Positions 43,291 to 52,102 of a DNA stretch of 64,000 nt are shown piece after piece. The notes below the pieces were generated by a model, which searched no databases, had not been told where the DNA came from, and worked only from the letters and a program-made list of their open reading frames with translations. The stretch comes from Nocardia jinanensis. GTDB lineage: Bacteria > Actinomycetota > Actinomycetes > Mycobacteriales > Mycobacteriaceae. Both the position numbers and the translations under genes were made by a program. Location of the stretch: contig NZ_BMMH01000008.1 in assembly GCF_014645735.1 (NCBI RefSeq), positions 1 through 64,000 on the forward strand. Direction: 5' to 3'. Position 1 is the stretch's first letter; the number at the start of each line of letters is the position of its first letter.

Positions 43291-44067
43291 ATGATCCTGG
43301 TGGCCCAGGTCAGCGATACACATTTCGATCTCGGTACCCGTAACGTCGAACGCGCGCAACGGGTCATGGCCTATCTCGCGGACCTGCGGCGGCGGCCCGA
43401 TGTGATCGTGGTGACCGGCGATATCACCGATTCCGGGAAACCCGAGCAGTACGCCGAAGCCCGGTCGGCGCTACAGGCCGATCTCCCGGTTCTCGCGATT
43501 CCGGGTAATCACGACGAACGCGCCGCATTCCGCGAGGTGCTGCTGGGCGCTCCCCCGCTCACCGACCCCGTCAATCACGCCCACCGGGTCGGCAGCCTGA
43601 CATTGATCCTGCTGGATTCCAGTGTCCCCGGTCAGTCCGGTGGAAGGCTGACCGAAGAGACCTACGACTGGTTGCACGCCACCCTCGCCGAAACCCCCGC
43701 CGACGACGCCGTTCTGCTGGCGCTGCACCATCCGCCGGTTTTCCTGCACAGCCCGATCGTGGACTCCATCGCCCTGGCCGGCCCGGAGCGCCTGGCCGCC
43801 GTGATCGCCGGGGACGAACGGATCATCGGGACCCTGGCCGGGCACGCGCATACGGCCGCGGTCGCCACATTCGCGGGGCGTCCGCTGCTCATGGGTCCGA
43901 GTACGGCGTCGGTGCTGGGCGGTGAATGGGAGCTGGCGCCGCCCGAGCGGGTGATGGATTACGCACCGGATCCAGCGATCGCATTGCACGTGGTCGACGA
44001 TCAACACCGGCTGATCACGCATTTCCGCACCGTCCCGATGGGGGGCTGGATCGGTACTCCGTTCTGA
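43291..44067 (+). CDS. calcineurin-like metallophosphoesterase (CpdA/Rv0805-like cyclic nucleotide phosphodiesterase), 258 aa
   Basis: MILVAQVSDTHFDLGTRNVE with AGGAGG upstream. Metal-binding motifs of the family are complete: SDTHFD (Asp, His), GDITDSG (Asp), GNHDE (Asn, His), LHHPPV (His) and GHAHT (two His). The layout matches class III cyclic nucleotide phosphodiesterases such as Rv0805. It may turn over the product of cyclases such as the one at 21190; this link is inferred. Cytosolic. Confidence 0.88.
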   Translation: MILVAQVSDTHFDLGTRNVERAQRVMAYLADLRRRPDVIVVTGDITDSGKPEQYAEARSALQADLPVLAIPGNHDERAAFREVLLGAPPLTDPVNHAHRVGSLTLILLDSSVPGQSGGRLTEETYDWLHATLAETPADDAVLLALHHPPVFLHSPIVDSIALAGPERLAAVIAGDERIIGTLAGHAHTAAVATFAGRPLLMGPSTASVLGGEWELAPPERVMDYAPDPAIALHVVDDQHRLITHFRTVPMGGWIGTPF

Positions 44068-44072
44068 TCGGG

Positions 44073-45125
44073 TCAGTACCGGCGGGCGTGGGCGCGGCGA
44101 TAGGCGGCGGGAGTACCGCCCGTCCAGCGCCGGAAGGCGTAGATGAAAGTCGATGCCTCCGCGTAGCCGAGCCGGATCGCCACATCGCTCACCGACAGAG
44201 GTGTCGTGGTCAGCATCTCCTCCGCCAGAGCTTGGCGGACCTCGTCGAGTAGCGCGCGATAGCTCGTACCGGCCGCGTCGAGATGGCGGCGCAGGGTGCG
44301 GGTACTCATGTTCAGATCGGTGGCGACGGTATCGATACCGGGGGGCGCGGCAAGACGGTCCAGCCCGCCGCGCGGCACCAGCCGGGCCCGCACCTCCGCG
44401 GCGATCCCGGTCCGTGCCCGCCGCCGGTGCACCAGGTCCCGGCACTGGGCCAGGCAGATGGCCAGGGTGTGCTCGTTGGCCTGCGGCAGCGGCTGATCCA
44501 GGATCGCCGGATCGATGGCCACCAGGTTGTGCGGCTGCCCGAACCGCGGCCGGGCCACGGTCACCTCGGCGATCAGGTCGGCGTAGGGCGGTTCGGGGAA
44601 CCGGAATTCCGCGCGCAGCAGGGCCAGATGCCGGCCCAGCAGATCGCTCATCACCTGATGCATGGCCGTCACATCGCGTTCCACCAGGAACCGGCGTACA
44701 TCGGCGGGTACCGATTCGTCGTGGATGCGGCCGATGAATTCCCCGTGCTCCCACTGGGTGACCGGCAGGCAGAAGGTGAAGCTCAGCTCGAGATAGCGCA
44801 GGGCGAAATCGATGGCCTCGGCCAGCGTCGGACTGCTGACACAGGCGAATCCGAAGATCCCGAAGGTGGTGATGCGGTAGCGCCGGCCCACCTCGATCCC
44901 CATTCCGGGGCGGTCCAGTTCGCGGACCAGGTTGCGCACCACCGCGAGTTCGGTATGCGCGTCGATCTGGGCGTCCGGGTCGTGTAGCCGGGCTTCGGTG
45001 AGATCGGTCCCGCGTAGCAGCGCCACCGTGGGGACCCCGTGCTCGGCCCCGTACGCGGCCATGAGCGCGACGCTGGCGACTCCACGGGGAAAGTCCCAGT
45101 CCCGGATCGACGGACGCTGCACCAT
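44073..45125 (-). CDS. AraC-family transcriptional regulator, 350 aa
   Basis: MVQRPSIRDWDFPRGVASVA. The N-terminal ~240 residues match the Arabinose_bd (OruR/ArgR-like) sensor domain (GRRYRITTFGIFGFACVSSP, ALRYLELSFTFCLP). The C-terminal AraC domain is typical: TDLNMSTRTLRRHLDAAGTS as first HTH and VAIRLGYAEASTFIYAFRRW as second. These regulators often control fatty-acid or virulence genes in actinomycetes. It converges on the phosphodiesterase gene with a five-base gap. Confidence 0.9.
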   Translation of the reverse strand: MVQRPSIRDWDFPRGVASVALMAAYGAEHGVPTVALLRGTDLTEARLHDPDAQIDAHTELAVVRNLVRELDRPGMGIEVGRRYRITTFGIFGFACVSSPTLAEAIDFALRYLELSFTFCLPVTQWEHGEFIGRIHDESVPADVRRFLVERDVTAMHQVMSDLLGRHLALLRAEFRFPEPPYADLIAEVTVARPRFGQPHNLVAIDPAILDQPLPQANEHTLAICLAQCRDLVHRRRARTGIAAEVRARLVPRGGLDRLAAPPGIDTVATDLNMSTRTLRRHLDAAGTSYRALLDEVRQALAEEMLTTTPLSVSDVAIRLGYAEASTFIYAFRRWTGGTPAAYRRAHARRY

Positions 45126-45166
45126 CCCGACATTATGGCCGAATATCTCGATTGATCGTTACGGGG

Positions 45167-46081
45167 TCACCAGGACAGCTCGGCACAGCGGCGGGCGCTA
45201 TCGGTGGTCTCGACCTGGAGGGTCGCGTGCTGGATATGGAACCGGTCGGCCAGCAGCCGCTGGGCCGCGCGCAGGATCTCGTCACCGGAATCGGAGCCCG
45301 TGGTGGTGATATGAGCCGAGGCGACCTCCATTCCCGAGGTCAGCGTCCAGACGTGGAGATCGTGGACATCACAGACCCCGGGGACGGCGGCCAGTTCGTC
45401 CGCCACCTTCTCGACGTCGAGTTCTTCGGGGCTGTGCTGGAACAGGATGCGCAGCGACCGCCGGGCCAGCAGATAGGTCCGGGGCAGTACCCAGAGGCCG
45501 ATCGCGACGCCGACGACCATATCGGCGTAGAGCCAGCCGGTGGTCAGCGTGATCGCGGCGGATACCAGGACACCGAACGAACCGATCATATCGGCCAGTA
45601 CCTCGAGATAGGCCCCGCGCACATTGAGGCTCTCCTCGGCCCCGCGACGCAACAGCAGGAAGGCCGCGATATTGGCCACCAGACCGATCGCACCCGCGGC
45701 GAGCACCGGACCACCGGGCACCTCCGGCGGCTCCCCGAACCGGCGCGCGGCCTCGATCAGTACGTATCCGGCGACCGCGAACAGCAGTACGGCGTTGGCG
45801 AGCGCGGCGATCACCTCGGCACGGTAGTAACCGAAGGTGCGTGTATAGCTCGGACGGGTGTTGCGGGCCAGCATGATCGCCGACAGCGCCATGGCGATAC
45901 CCACCACGTCGGTGAGCATATGGGCGGCATCCGAGAGCAGTGCCAGCGAACCGGTGACCACTGCGAACACCAACTCGATCAGCATGAATCCCATGCCGAT
46001 GGCCAGTGCCAGAGCCAGACGGCCGACATACTTCCCGGAGGCGCTCTCCGGTGATACGTGATGCGTATGATCATGTCCCAC
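45167..46081 (-). CDS. cation diffusion facilitator (CDF) metal exporter, 304 aa
   Basis: GTG at 46081 (MGHDHTHHVSPESASGKYVG) is chosen because a TTGCAA/TATGTT promoter fits a leaderless start exactly there; an ATG 27 bases upstream is the alternative. Six membrane segments, with metal-site motifs LLSDAAHMLTD (helix 2) and YLEVLADMIGS (helix 5), and a His-rich N-terminus. The C-terminal cytoplasmic domain (VHDLHVWTLTSGMEVASAHI) is the usual CDF dimer domain. It should export Zn2+ or a similar ion in exchange for protons. Confidence 0.88.
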   Translation of the reverse strand: MGHDHTHHVSPESASGKYVGRLALALAIGMGFMLIELVFAVVTGSLALLSDAAHMLTDVVGIAMALSAIMLARNTRPSYTRTFGYYRAEVIAALANAVLLFAVAGYVLIEAARRFGEPPEVPGGPVLAAGAIGLVANIAAFLLLRRGAEESLNVRGAYLEVLADMIGSFGVLVSAAITLTTGWLYADMVVGVAIGLWVLPRTYLLARRSLRILFQHSPEELDVEKVADELAAVPGVCDVHDLHVWTLTSGMEVASAHITTTGSDSGDEILRAAQRLLADRFHIQHATLQVETTDSARRCAELSW

Positions 46082-46087
46082 CCGACA

Positions 46088-46116
46088 AACATATGCGTCA
46101 ATGCGCATGCTTGCAA
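46088..46116 (-). promoter_or_regulatory. leaderless promoter with embedded inverted repeat for the metal exporter
   Basis: On the minus strand: TTGCAA (46116-46111), 17 bases, TATGTT (46093-46088), six bases, then GTG at 46081. The spacer contains ATGCG-CATTGA-CGCAT, a perfect 5-6-5 inverted repeat (46108-46093). A metal-sensing ArsR-type repressor is a plausible ligand. Confidence 0.55.
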
Positions 46117-46161
46117 CACCTTCGATTCGCGCCCACCGCCCCGGCTGGCAGACTTGACTTC

Positions 46162-48408
46162 GTGAGTGACCAGTCCGCAGCCACCCGCCCCGGCGAACCG
46201 GACCGAGGCCCCGGCGCCACCGCGCTCGGCTCGCGCGGGCCCGACGCCACACCGGACGGGACCGAGCAGAGCGGACTCGAGCGCGGTACCGCCCTGCGCC
46301 CGATCGAGCTCGCCACCGGGGCCGTACTGGGCGGAGTCACCGTCGGGCTGGTGACCATCGGCACCGTCGTACCCTTCGCGGCCGCGCTCCAACTCGTCGC
46401 GGCGGTGCCCATGGGCCTGCTCGCGCACCGCTACCGCTTCCGGGCCGTATTCACCGCCTCGGTATCGGCCGCCCTGGTCACCTTCGTGGCGGCCGGGCTC
46501 ACCGCCGCCATGGCGATGGTCGCCACCGCCACCATCGGTGGCATCGTCGGCACGGTCAAACGCCGCCACGGTGGCCTCGTCGCGGTCACCGGGCTGTCGC
46601 TTCTCGCGGGCGTCGCCTGGGGAGCGTTCTCGATCGGGTTCTTGCTGACCTTCTCCGCGACCCGCAACCTGCTCTTCGACACCCTCCGCAATACCGCGAC
46701 CGGCCTGAACGAGCTCACTTCCCGCCAGCAGCACCTGGAACCCCTGGGCCGCGGCGTACTGCGTCTCACCGAAACGATCCTGCAGTGGTGGTGGGTCTAT
46801 ATCGGCGGCACAGTCATGGCCGGGACCGTGGTCACCGCCCTGGTCTCGTGGTTCGTACTCGGTTCCGTCCTGGACCGGCTCGCCTGGCTGCCCGGCACCG
46901 ACCGGCTCGACGCGCCCGCCGACCACCGCCCGATCGCACCGCTACCGGTCGCCCTGCGCGCCGCCGCATACCGGTACCCCGGTGCCCCCGCGGACGCGCT
47001 GACCGGTATCCATCTGCGGGTCGAAGTCGGCGAGTTCGTCGCGGTGGTCGGGCACAACGGTTCGGGCAAATCGACCCTCACCCGGCTGCTGGCCGGACTG
47101 CCGCCCAGCAGCGGCACAGTCGACCGTCCCGGTTCCGCGGGACTGGGCCACCGCGGCGGAACCGCGCTGGTCCTCCAGCGACCGGAGAGCCAGACACTCG
47201 GTGTACTGGTCGCCGACGATGTCGTCTGGGGTCTGCCGGCCGCGCCGGCGGCCGAGGTGGATATCGACGCCCTCCTGCACGAGGTCGGCCTGGACGGGAT
47301 GGGCGACCGGGAAACCGCGACCCTGTCCGGCGGTCAGCAGCAGCGGCTGGCGGTCGCGGCGGCCCTCGCCCGCCGGCCGGCCCTGCTCATCGCCGACGAA
47401 GCCACCTCGATGATCGACCCGGACGGTCGCCGCGAACTGGTGACGCTGCTGGCCGCGCTGCCGAAACGGCATGCCATGGCGGTGGTGCTGGTAACCCATC
47501 ACGAAGCCGACGCCGACGCCGCCGACCGCGTGGTGCACCTGGCCGCGGGCCGGATGGTCGACCATCTCCCGGCCTGGCCGAAACCGGCCCGTGCGCAACG
47601 CCGCCGTCCCATGGGCGACACACTGCTCGAACTACGCGGAGTCCGGCACACCTACAACCGCGGCACGCCCTGGGAGGCGCCCGCGCTGCACGGGGTCGAT
47701 CTGTCGGTGCGACGCGGCGAGGCGTTGCTGGTCGTCGGCGGGAACGGGTCCGGAAAATCGACGCTGGCCTGGATCATGGCCGGGCTCATCGCGCCCAGCA
47801 CCGGGCGCTGCGATCTGGCGGGAAAACCGGTCAGCAAACAGATCGGCCGGGTGGAACTGGCCTTCCAGCATTCGCGGCTGCAGTTGCAGCGGCACACCGT
47901 CGGTGAGGAGGTCGCCGACTGGGGTGGTGACGGCACCGGATCGGGCACCGTGGGCAAAGCTCTCGACGCCGTCGGCCTGGACCGCGCACTGACCACCCGG
48001 TCCATCGAAGAACTCAGCGGCGGTCAGGCGAAGCGGGTGGTGCTGGCGGCCATCGTCGCCGCTCACCCGCAGGTGGTGGTCTTGGACGAACCGCTCGCCG
48101 GGCTGGACCCGGAGGGCCGGGCCGATATCGTCGAACTGCTGGCACGCCTGCGTGATTCGGGCCTCACGCTGATCGTCATCTCACACGATGTCGAGGATGT
48201 GGCCACCATCTGCGACCGCATAGTCCACCTGCGCGCGGGCCGGATCCCGGAAACCGAGGCCGCACAGGTCCCCGTTCCCGGAACGGAAGCCGATACCGCG
48301 CCCGCCCCGCCCGACCCACCCGGCCCGGCGCGCCACCCGGCCCCGGGCCCCGCCTGGCGGTTGCGCGGTGGCGACGCCCACGGTATCGATCGAGGAGGTG
48401 CGCGATGA
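46162..48408 (+). CDS. fused ECF transporter: membrane domain plus two ATPase domains (Rv2326c-like), 748 aa
   Basis: GTG start MSDQSAATRPGEPDRGPGAT. Residues ~45-240 have several membrane helices (VLGGVTVGLVTIGTVVPFAA, TASVSAALVTFVAAGLTAAM, WWWVYIGGTVMAGTVVTALV). The first ATPase has GHNGSGKST (about residue 295) and LSGGQQQRLAVA; the second GGNGSGKST and LSGGQAKRVVLA, with LIADEATSMIDPDG and VVLDEPLAGLDPEG as Walker B motifs. So both nucleotide sites look active. It corresponds to the S-A-A fusion of energy-coupling factor transporters; with EcfT downstream it imports an unknown vitamin or metal. The stop overlaps EcfT. Confidence 0.88.
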   Translation: MSDQSAATRPGEPDRGPGATALGSRGPDATPDGTEQSGLERGTALRPIELATGAVLGGVTVGLVTIGTVVPFAAALQLVAAVPMGLLAHRYRFRAVFTASVSAALVTFVAAGLTAAMAMVATATIGGIVGTVKRRHGGLVAVTGLSLLAGVAWGAFSIGFLLTFSATRNLLFDTLRNTATGLNELTSRQQHLEPLGRGVLRLTETILQWWWVYIGGTVMAGTVVTALVSWFVLGSVLDRLAWLPGTDRLDAPADHRPIAPLPVALRAAAYRYPGAPADALTGIHLRVEVGEFVAVVGHNGSGKSTLTRLLAGLPPSSGTVDRPGSAGLGHRGGTALVLQRPESQTLGVLVADDVVWGLPAAPAAEVDIDALLHEVGLDGMGDRETATLSGGQQQRLAVAAALARRPALLIADEATSMIDPDGRRELVTLLAALPKRHAMAVVLVTHHEADADAADRVVHLAAGRMVDHLPAWPKPARAQRRRPMGDTLLELRGVRHTYNRGTPWEAPALHGVDLSVRRGEALLVVGGNGSGKSTLAWIMAGLIAPSTGRCDLAGKPVSKQIGRVELAFQHSRLQLQRHTVGEEVADWGGDGTGSGTVGKALDAVGLDRALTTRSIEELSGGQAKRVVLAAIVAAHPQVVVLDEPLAGLDPEGRADIVELLARLRDSGLTLIVISHDVEDVATICDRIVHLRAGRIPETEAAQVPVPGTEADTAPAPPDPPGPARHPAPGPAWRLRGGDAHGIDRGGAR

Positions 48409-49139
48409 GCACCGTACTGCTGCGCCGGGTCCCGGTGACCAGCCCGGTCCACAACCTGTGGGCCGGAACCAAAATGATCGCCGCGTTCCTGATCAGTCTG
48501 CTGCTGATGGTCCTGCCGAGCTGGCCGATCCTCGGCATCATGATCGTGTTCCTGATCGCGATCGGCCTCGTGGCGCGGCTGCCGCTCGGGGTGGTGCCCC
48601 GGCTGCCGTTCCTTTTCTGGCTGTTGATCGGATTGGGCGCATTGATCAATGTGCCCGTCGGCGGCGCCGCCGTCCTGCGCTACGCGCAGGTGGTGGTGTT
48701 CGGACTGATCCTGGTGGCGGCGTCCATGCTCATCGCCTGGACCACCCCCATGAGCGAGATCGCACCGGCACTGGCGACTCTCGGCCGTCCGCTGCGCGCA
48801 CTGCGTGTCCCGGTGGACGAACTGGCGGTGGTAGTCGCCCTCACCCTGCGCGGTCTACCGTTACTGCTGGAGGAGATCCGTATTCTGCGTGCCGCCCGCC
48901 GGCTACGCCCCAAACCCGATCTGCTGCACCGCACCACCGACCCGGTGATCGATATCCTCACCGCCGCCATGGCCGTCTCCACCCGGCGAGCCGGGGAACT
49001 GGGCGAGGCGATCACCGCGCGGGGCGGGACGGGTCAACTCACCGCACGCCCGGCCACCCCGGGCCGCAACGACGCCCTCGCCCTGGCAGTGGTCGTGGCG
49101 GTATGCGCCGCCGCTCTGACGCTGGAAATACTGTTGTGA
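48405..49139 (+). CDS. ECF transporter T component, 244 aa
   Basis: MSTVLLRRVPVTSPVHNLWA, four to five membrane segments (LISLLLMVLPSWPILGIMIV, LLIGLGALINVPVGGAAVL) and the two coupling motifs with Ala-Arg-Gly pattern seen here as LRAARRLRPKP and VSTRRAGELGEAITARGGTG. It bridges the S domain and the two ATPases of the fused protein upstream. Four-base overlap with that gene. Confidence 0.88.
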   Translation: MSTVLLRRVPVTSPVHNLWAGTKMIAAFLISLLLMVLPSWPILGIMIVFLIAIGLVARLPLGVVPRLPFLFWLLIGLGALINVPVGGAAVLRYAQVVVFGLILVAASMLIAWTTPMSEIAPALATLGRPLRALRVPVDELAVVVALTLRGLPLLLEEIRILRAARRLRPKPDLLHRTTDPVIDILTAAMAVSTRRAGELGEAITARGGTGQLTARPATPGRNDALALAVVVAVCAAALTLEILL

Positions 49140-49289
49140 GGAATCGGCGCCACTGGTGAATTCACCGGGCGCCGGATCGGTTCGAGATGGTCTCGCGCAT
49201 CGCCGCGACGATGTGCCGTCGCGGCGTGCCGAGATCGACTCTCCCGTACTACCGAAGCGGTCGACCGGATCGATCCGATCCGTGCTCGC

Positions 49290-49472
49290 TCACTTCTTCT
49301 GGTCGCGCACAGCTTTCCGTGCCGCCTCCTGTGCTTTGTCCACCTGCCCCGCGTACTTACCGCCGGTCTTCTTGTCGACCGCGTCGCCGACCTTTTCGAT
49401 CAGCGGGTCCACCTTGTCGGCGTTCTTGCGCGCCAAACCCAGTGCCTTGTTCGCCAAGCCCTTGAAATCCAT
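49290..49472 (-). CDS. MT0933-like small antitoxin-family protein, 60 aa
   Basis: MDFKGLANKALGLARKNADK; the family hallmarks are the KNADKVxxxIxKVGDxVDKKTGGKY core and a Lys/Ala-rich end. Related proteins (Rv0909-like) are called antitoxins of SRPBCC toxins, but no such toxin is nearby. It lies 83 bases downstream of ligD in the same direction and is paralogous to the protein at 51829. Short, basic and probably unstructured alone. Confidence 0.8.
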   Translation of the reverse strand: MDFKGLANKALGLARKNADKVDPLIEKVGDAVDKKTGGKYAGQVDKAQEAARKAVRDQKK

Positions 49473-49555
49473 CGTCTGCTCCTTGCTCGAACTCGCTCGG
49501 ACATCACAGTACCCAGCGAATTCGGGACACGGGCGCAGCGAAGACAGGACGGCGC

Positions 49556-51778
49556 TCACAGTTCACCCAGCCAAGCGGGATGCCAGAGCCGGCCGGTCTC
49601 GGTCCAATCCATGTACCGCACAGTGCCCTCGACCTTCGGCGTCACCCAGATCGCGTCGCGGCGTTCGTCGGCCGACATCTCGTCGACGAACGGACTGGTC
49701 CTGCGTTCCAGCCGGTGCAGCCGCGCGGCCAGCTCACGCATACCCGCGTCGCCGAACCCCGTACCCACCCGGCCCGCGTACACCAGACCTTCTTCGGCCG
49801 GGATCCCCACCAGCAGGGATGCGAACGGGCGGGCGCGGCTGCGCCGCATCCCACCGACCACCACCCGCTGAGTCCGCCAGTTGCGCTGTTTCACCCAGGC
49901 GTGACCACGGGTCCCGGGCAGATACACCGAATCCAGCCGTTTGGCGACGACCCCCTCCACCCCGCCCTTCTCGCTCTGCCGCACCGCGTCCGCACCGCTG
50001 CCCTCGTACGGCGGTGGCACCCGCAGCGCGGGCGCGGTGGCGGCGAGCGCCTCCAGTACCCGGCGGCGGTCGCTGTAGCGTTTGCGCAGCAGGGAGGTGC
50101 CGTCGAGGTAGAGCAGATCGAACGCCACGAATTCCGCGCGGCGCGGGTTCGCCTTCAGCAGCGCGATATTCACCGCACCGTCCGGGCCGCGGACGATGAT
50201 CTCCCCGTCCAGCACCACCTGATGGGCGCCCAGGTCGGCGGCCAGTCCGGCGAGCTGGGGGTAGCGGGCGGTGACATCGTTGCCCGCACGGCTGCGCAAC
50301 CGCACCGCACCGAAGTCGATCTCCACGATGAGCCGGAAGCCATCCCATTTGCGCTCGAAAACCCAGTTCGATTCCGGGAGTCCGGCCACCTCACCACTGG
50401 TCGCCAGCATAGGCGTCAGTCCGCGCGGCAGCTCGCCCGCGGGCGCGGGCTGCTCCTTCATCAGATGCATGAGCCACTGGTCGCCCTCGGTGCGGATCAG
50501 CGCGTACCGCCCGTTCAGCCGGTTGCCGCGCAGCACCACGATCACTTCGTCGTCCCGCCATTTCTCGGCGCGGTATCTGCCGGTATCCCAAATCGACATC
50601 TCGCCGCCGCCGTACTCACCCGCCGGGATGGTGCCGTGGAAATCCAGGTATTCCAGTGGATGGTCCTCGGTGTGCACAGCGAGCCGGTTCTGACGGGGAC
50701 TGTCCGGTGGTCCCTTGGGCACCGCCCACGAGACCAGGACGCCTTCGCGTTCCAGCCGGACATCCCAGTGCAGACGGCGCGCGTGGTGTTCGTGCACCAC
50801 GAACCGGTCTCCGGTACCGGGCAGCGGCGACGCGGCGGGCACCGGTTCGGGGGTCCGCGCCGGATCCCGCATGGACCGGTACTTCGTCAGGGCGTCGTCG
50901 AGCGGCGGGTCCAGACCCGTGAGCAGGTCACCGTCCGACCGGTACCGGCGCAATACTTCGCCGAACCGCAGCTGCCGCAGATTCGCGCCGTCCTCGATCT
51001 CGTCCCAGCTGCGCGGCGCCGCCGCATTCGGTTCGGCGCGACCACGCAGCGAGTACGGAGCGATCGTGGTTTTCGACGGATTGTTCTGACTCCAGTCCAG
51101 GAACACCTTGCCGGTGCGGACCTTCTTCGCCATGGTGGCCGTCACCAGATCGGGCAGTAGTTTCTCCAGATTCTCGGCCACCTGTTTGGCCACCGTCGAC
51201 GCCCCGCCCGGACTCAGCGCCCGATCCAGCGGAACGTAGAGGTGGATACCTTTGCTGCCGCTGGTCAGCGGGTACGCGCGCATCCCGATCTCGCCGACCA
51301 TATCCCGGATCCCGAGCGCCACCCGCGCGCATTCGGCCAACCCGGCACCCGGACCGGGATCGAGGTCGAACACCAGCCGGGTCGCCGGACCGCGCTCGTC
51401 GCCGTCGAACCGCCACTGCGGCACATGGATCTCCAGCGCCGCCTGCTGACCCAGCCAGACCAGTCCGGCCTGGGACGAGATGACGGGGTAGGTCACATCG
51501 CGGTCGGAATGCCGCTGGGTGCGGCGCGGCACCCAGGACGGGGTGCCGGCGGGAAGGTTCTTCTCGAAGAACGAGGACGCGCCGACACCGTCCGGCCAGC
51601 GTTTACGGGTGACCGGCCGACCCGCCAGATGCGGCAGCATGGCCGGAGCGATCTCGGCGTAGTACTCGATCACCGCGCCCTTGGTGGTACCGGTCTCCGG
51701 ATACAGCACCTTGTCCGGGTTGCTCAGCCGGACTTCGATATCCGGCCGGCCGGGCTCACCTTCGAAACTCCGGCGCAC
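49556..51778 (-). CDS. ligD: ATP-dependent DNA ligase D, three-domain NHEJ enzyme, 740 aa
   Basis: GTG start MRRSFEGEPGRPDIEVRLSN. Domain order polymerase-phosphoesterase-ligase, as in mycobacterial LigD. Polymerase/primase (to ~290): ARDWDxxx-type acids in TRLVFDLDPGPG and SGSKGIHLYVP. Phosphoesterase (~325-455): FVVHEHHARRLHWDVRLERE with the two His and Asp. Ligase (~460-740): KWDGF with the adenylated Lys477. It joins double-strand breaks with Ku; no ku gene is in the window. Only 50 bases separate it from the small protein gene upstream, so they form an operon. Confidence 0.93.
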   Translation of the reverse strand: MRRSFEGEPGRPDIEVRLSNPDKVLYPETGTTKGAVIEYYAEIAPAMLPHLAGRPVTRKRWPDGVGASSFFEKNLPAGTPSWVPRRTQRHSDRDVTYPVISSQAGLVWLGQQAALEIHVPQWRFDGDERGPATRLVFDLDPGPGAGLAECARVALGIRDMVGEIGMRAYPLTSGSKGIHLYVPLDRALSPGGASTVAKQVAENLEKLLPDLVTATMAKKVRTGKVFLDWSQNNPSKTTIAPYSLRGRAEPNAAAPRSWDEIEDGANLRQLRFGEVLRRYRSDGDLLTGLDPPLDDALTKYRSMRDPARTPEPVPAASPLPGTGDRFVVHEHHARRLHWDVRLEREGVLVSWAVPKGPPDSPRQNRLAVHTEDHPLEYLDFHGTIPAGEYGGGEMSIWDTGRYRAEKWRDDEVIVVLRGNRLNGRYALIRTEGDQWLMHLMKEQPAPAGELPRGLTPMLATSGEVAGLPESNWVFERKWDGFRLIVEIDFGAVRLRSRAGNDVTARYPQLAGLAADLGAHQVVLDGEIIVRGPDGAVNIALLKANPRRAEFVAFDLLYLDGTSLLRKRYSDRRRVLEALAATAPALRVPPPYEGSGADAVRQSEKGGVEGVVAKRLDSVYLPGTRGHAWVKQRNWRTQRVVVGGMRRSRARPFASLLVGIPAEEGLVYAGRVGTGFGDAGMRELAARLHRLERRTSPFVDEMSADERRDAIWVTPKVEGTVRYMDWTETGRLWHPAWLGEL

Positions 51779-51828
51779 CCCGGATCACATCCGCGGGCGG
51801 ACAACCCCGTTCGGCGGCCCGCCGCGGA

Positions 51829-52068
51829 TCACGGACGCGGATCCGGGCCCGGCCCGCCGGCCTGTCCGGGACCGCCCGGCTGCTCCGGCGGGACCACTTT
51901 GCGGGCGGCCTCCTTACCCTTCTGAATCTTGTCCGAGTACTTGCCCTTGGTCTTCTGGTCGAGGAAATCCCCGGCCTTGTCGACCGCTTGGTTGATCTTG
52001 TCCGAATTCTTCGCGGCCGTTTCCTGGCCCTTGCCGACCAGATTCTTCAGGTTGTCCATCAAGCTCAT
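51829..52068 (-). CDS. MT0933-like small antitoxin-family protein with Pro/Gly tail, 79 aa
   Basis: MSLMDNLKNLVGKGQETAAK with AAGGAA upstream. The core KNSDKINQAVDKAGDFLDQK-TKGKY matches the protein at 49290 and the Rv0909-type family; the last ~20 residues are Pro/Gly-rich (QPGGPGQAGGPGPDPRP). No toxin gene is adjacent. Its position as the first gene of the ligD operon is noteworthy. Confidence 0.82.
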   Translation of the reverse strand: MSLMDNLKNLVGKGQETAAKNSDKINQAVDKAGDFLDQKTKGKYSDKIQKGKEAARKVVPPEQPGGPGQAGGPGPDPRP

Positions 52069-52102
52069 AGCCGATTCCTTCCCTGTCGCCGTGCGGAAGT
52101 GT

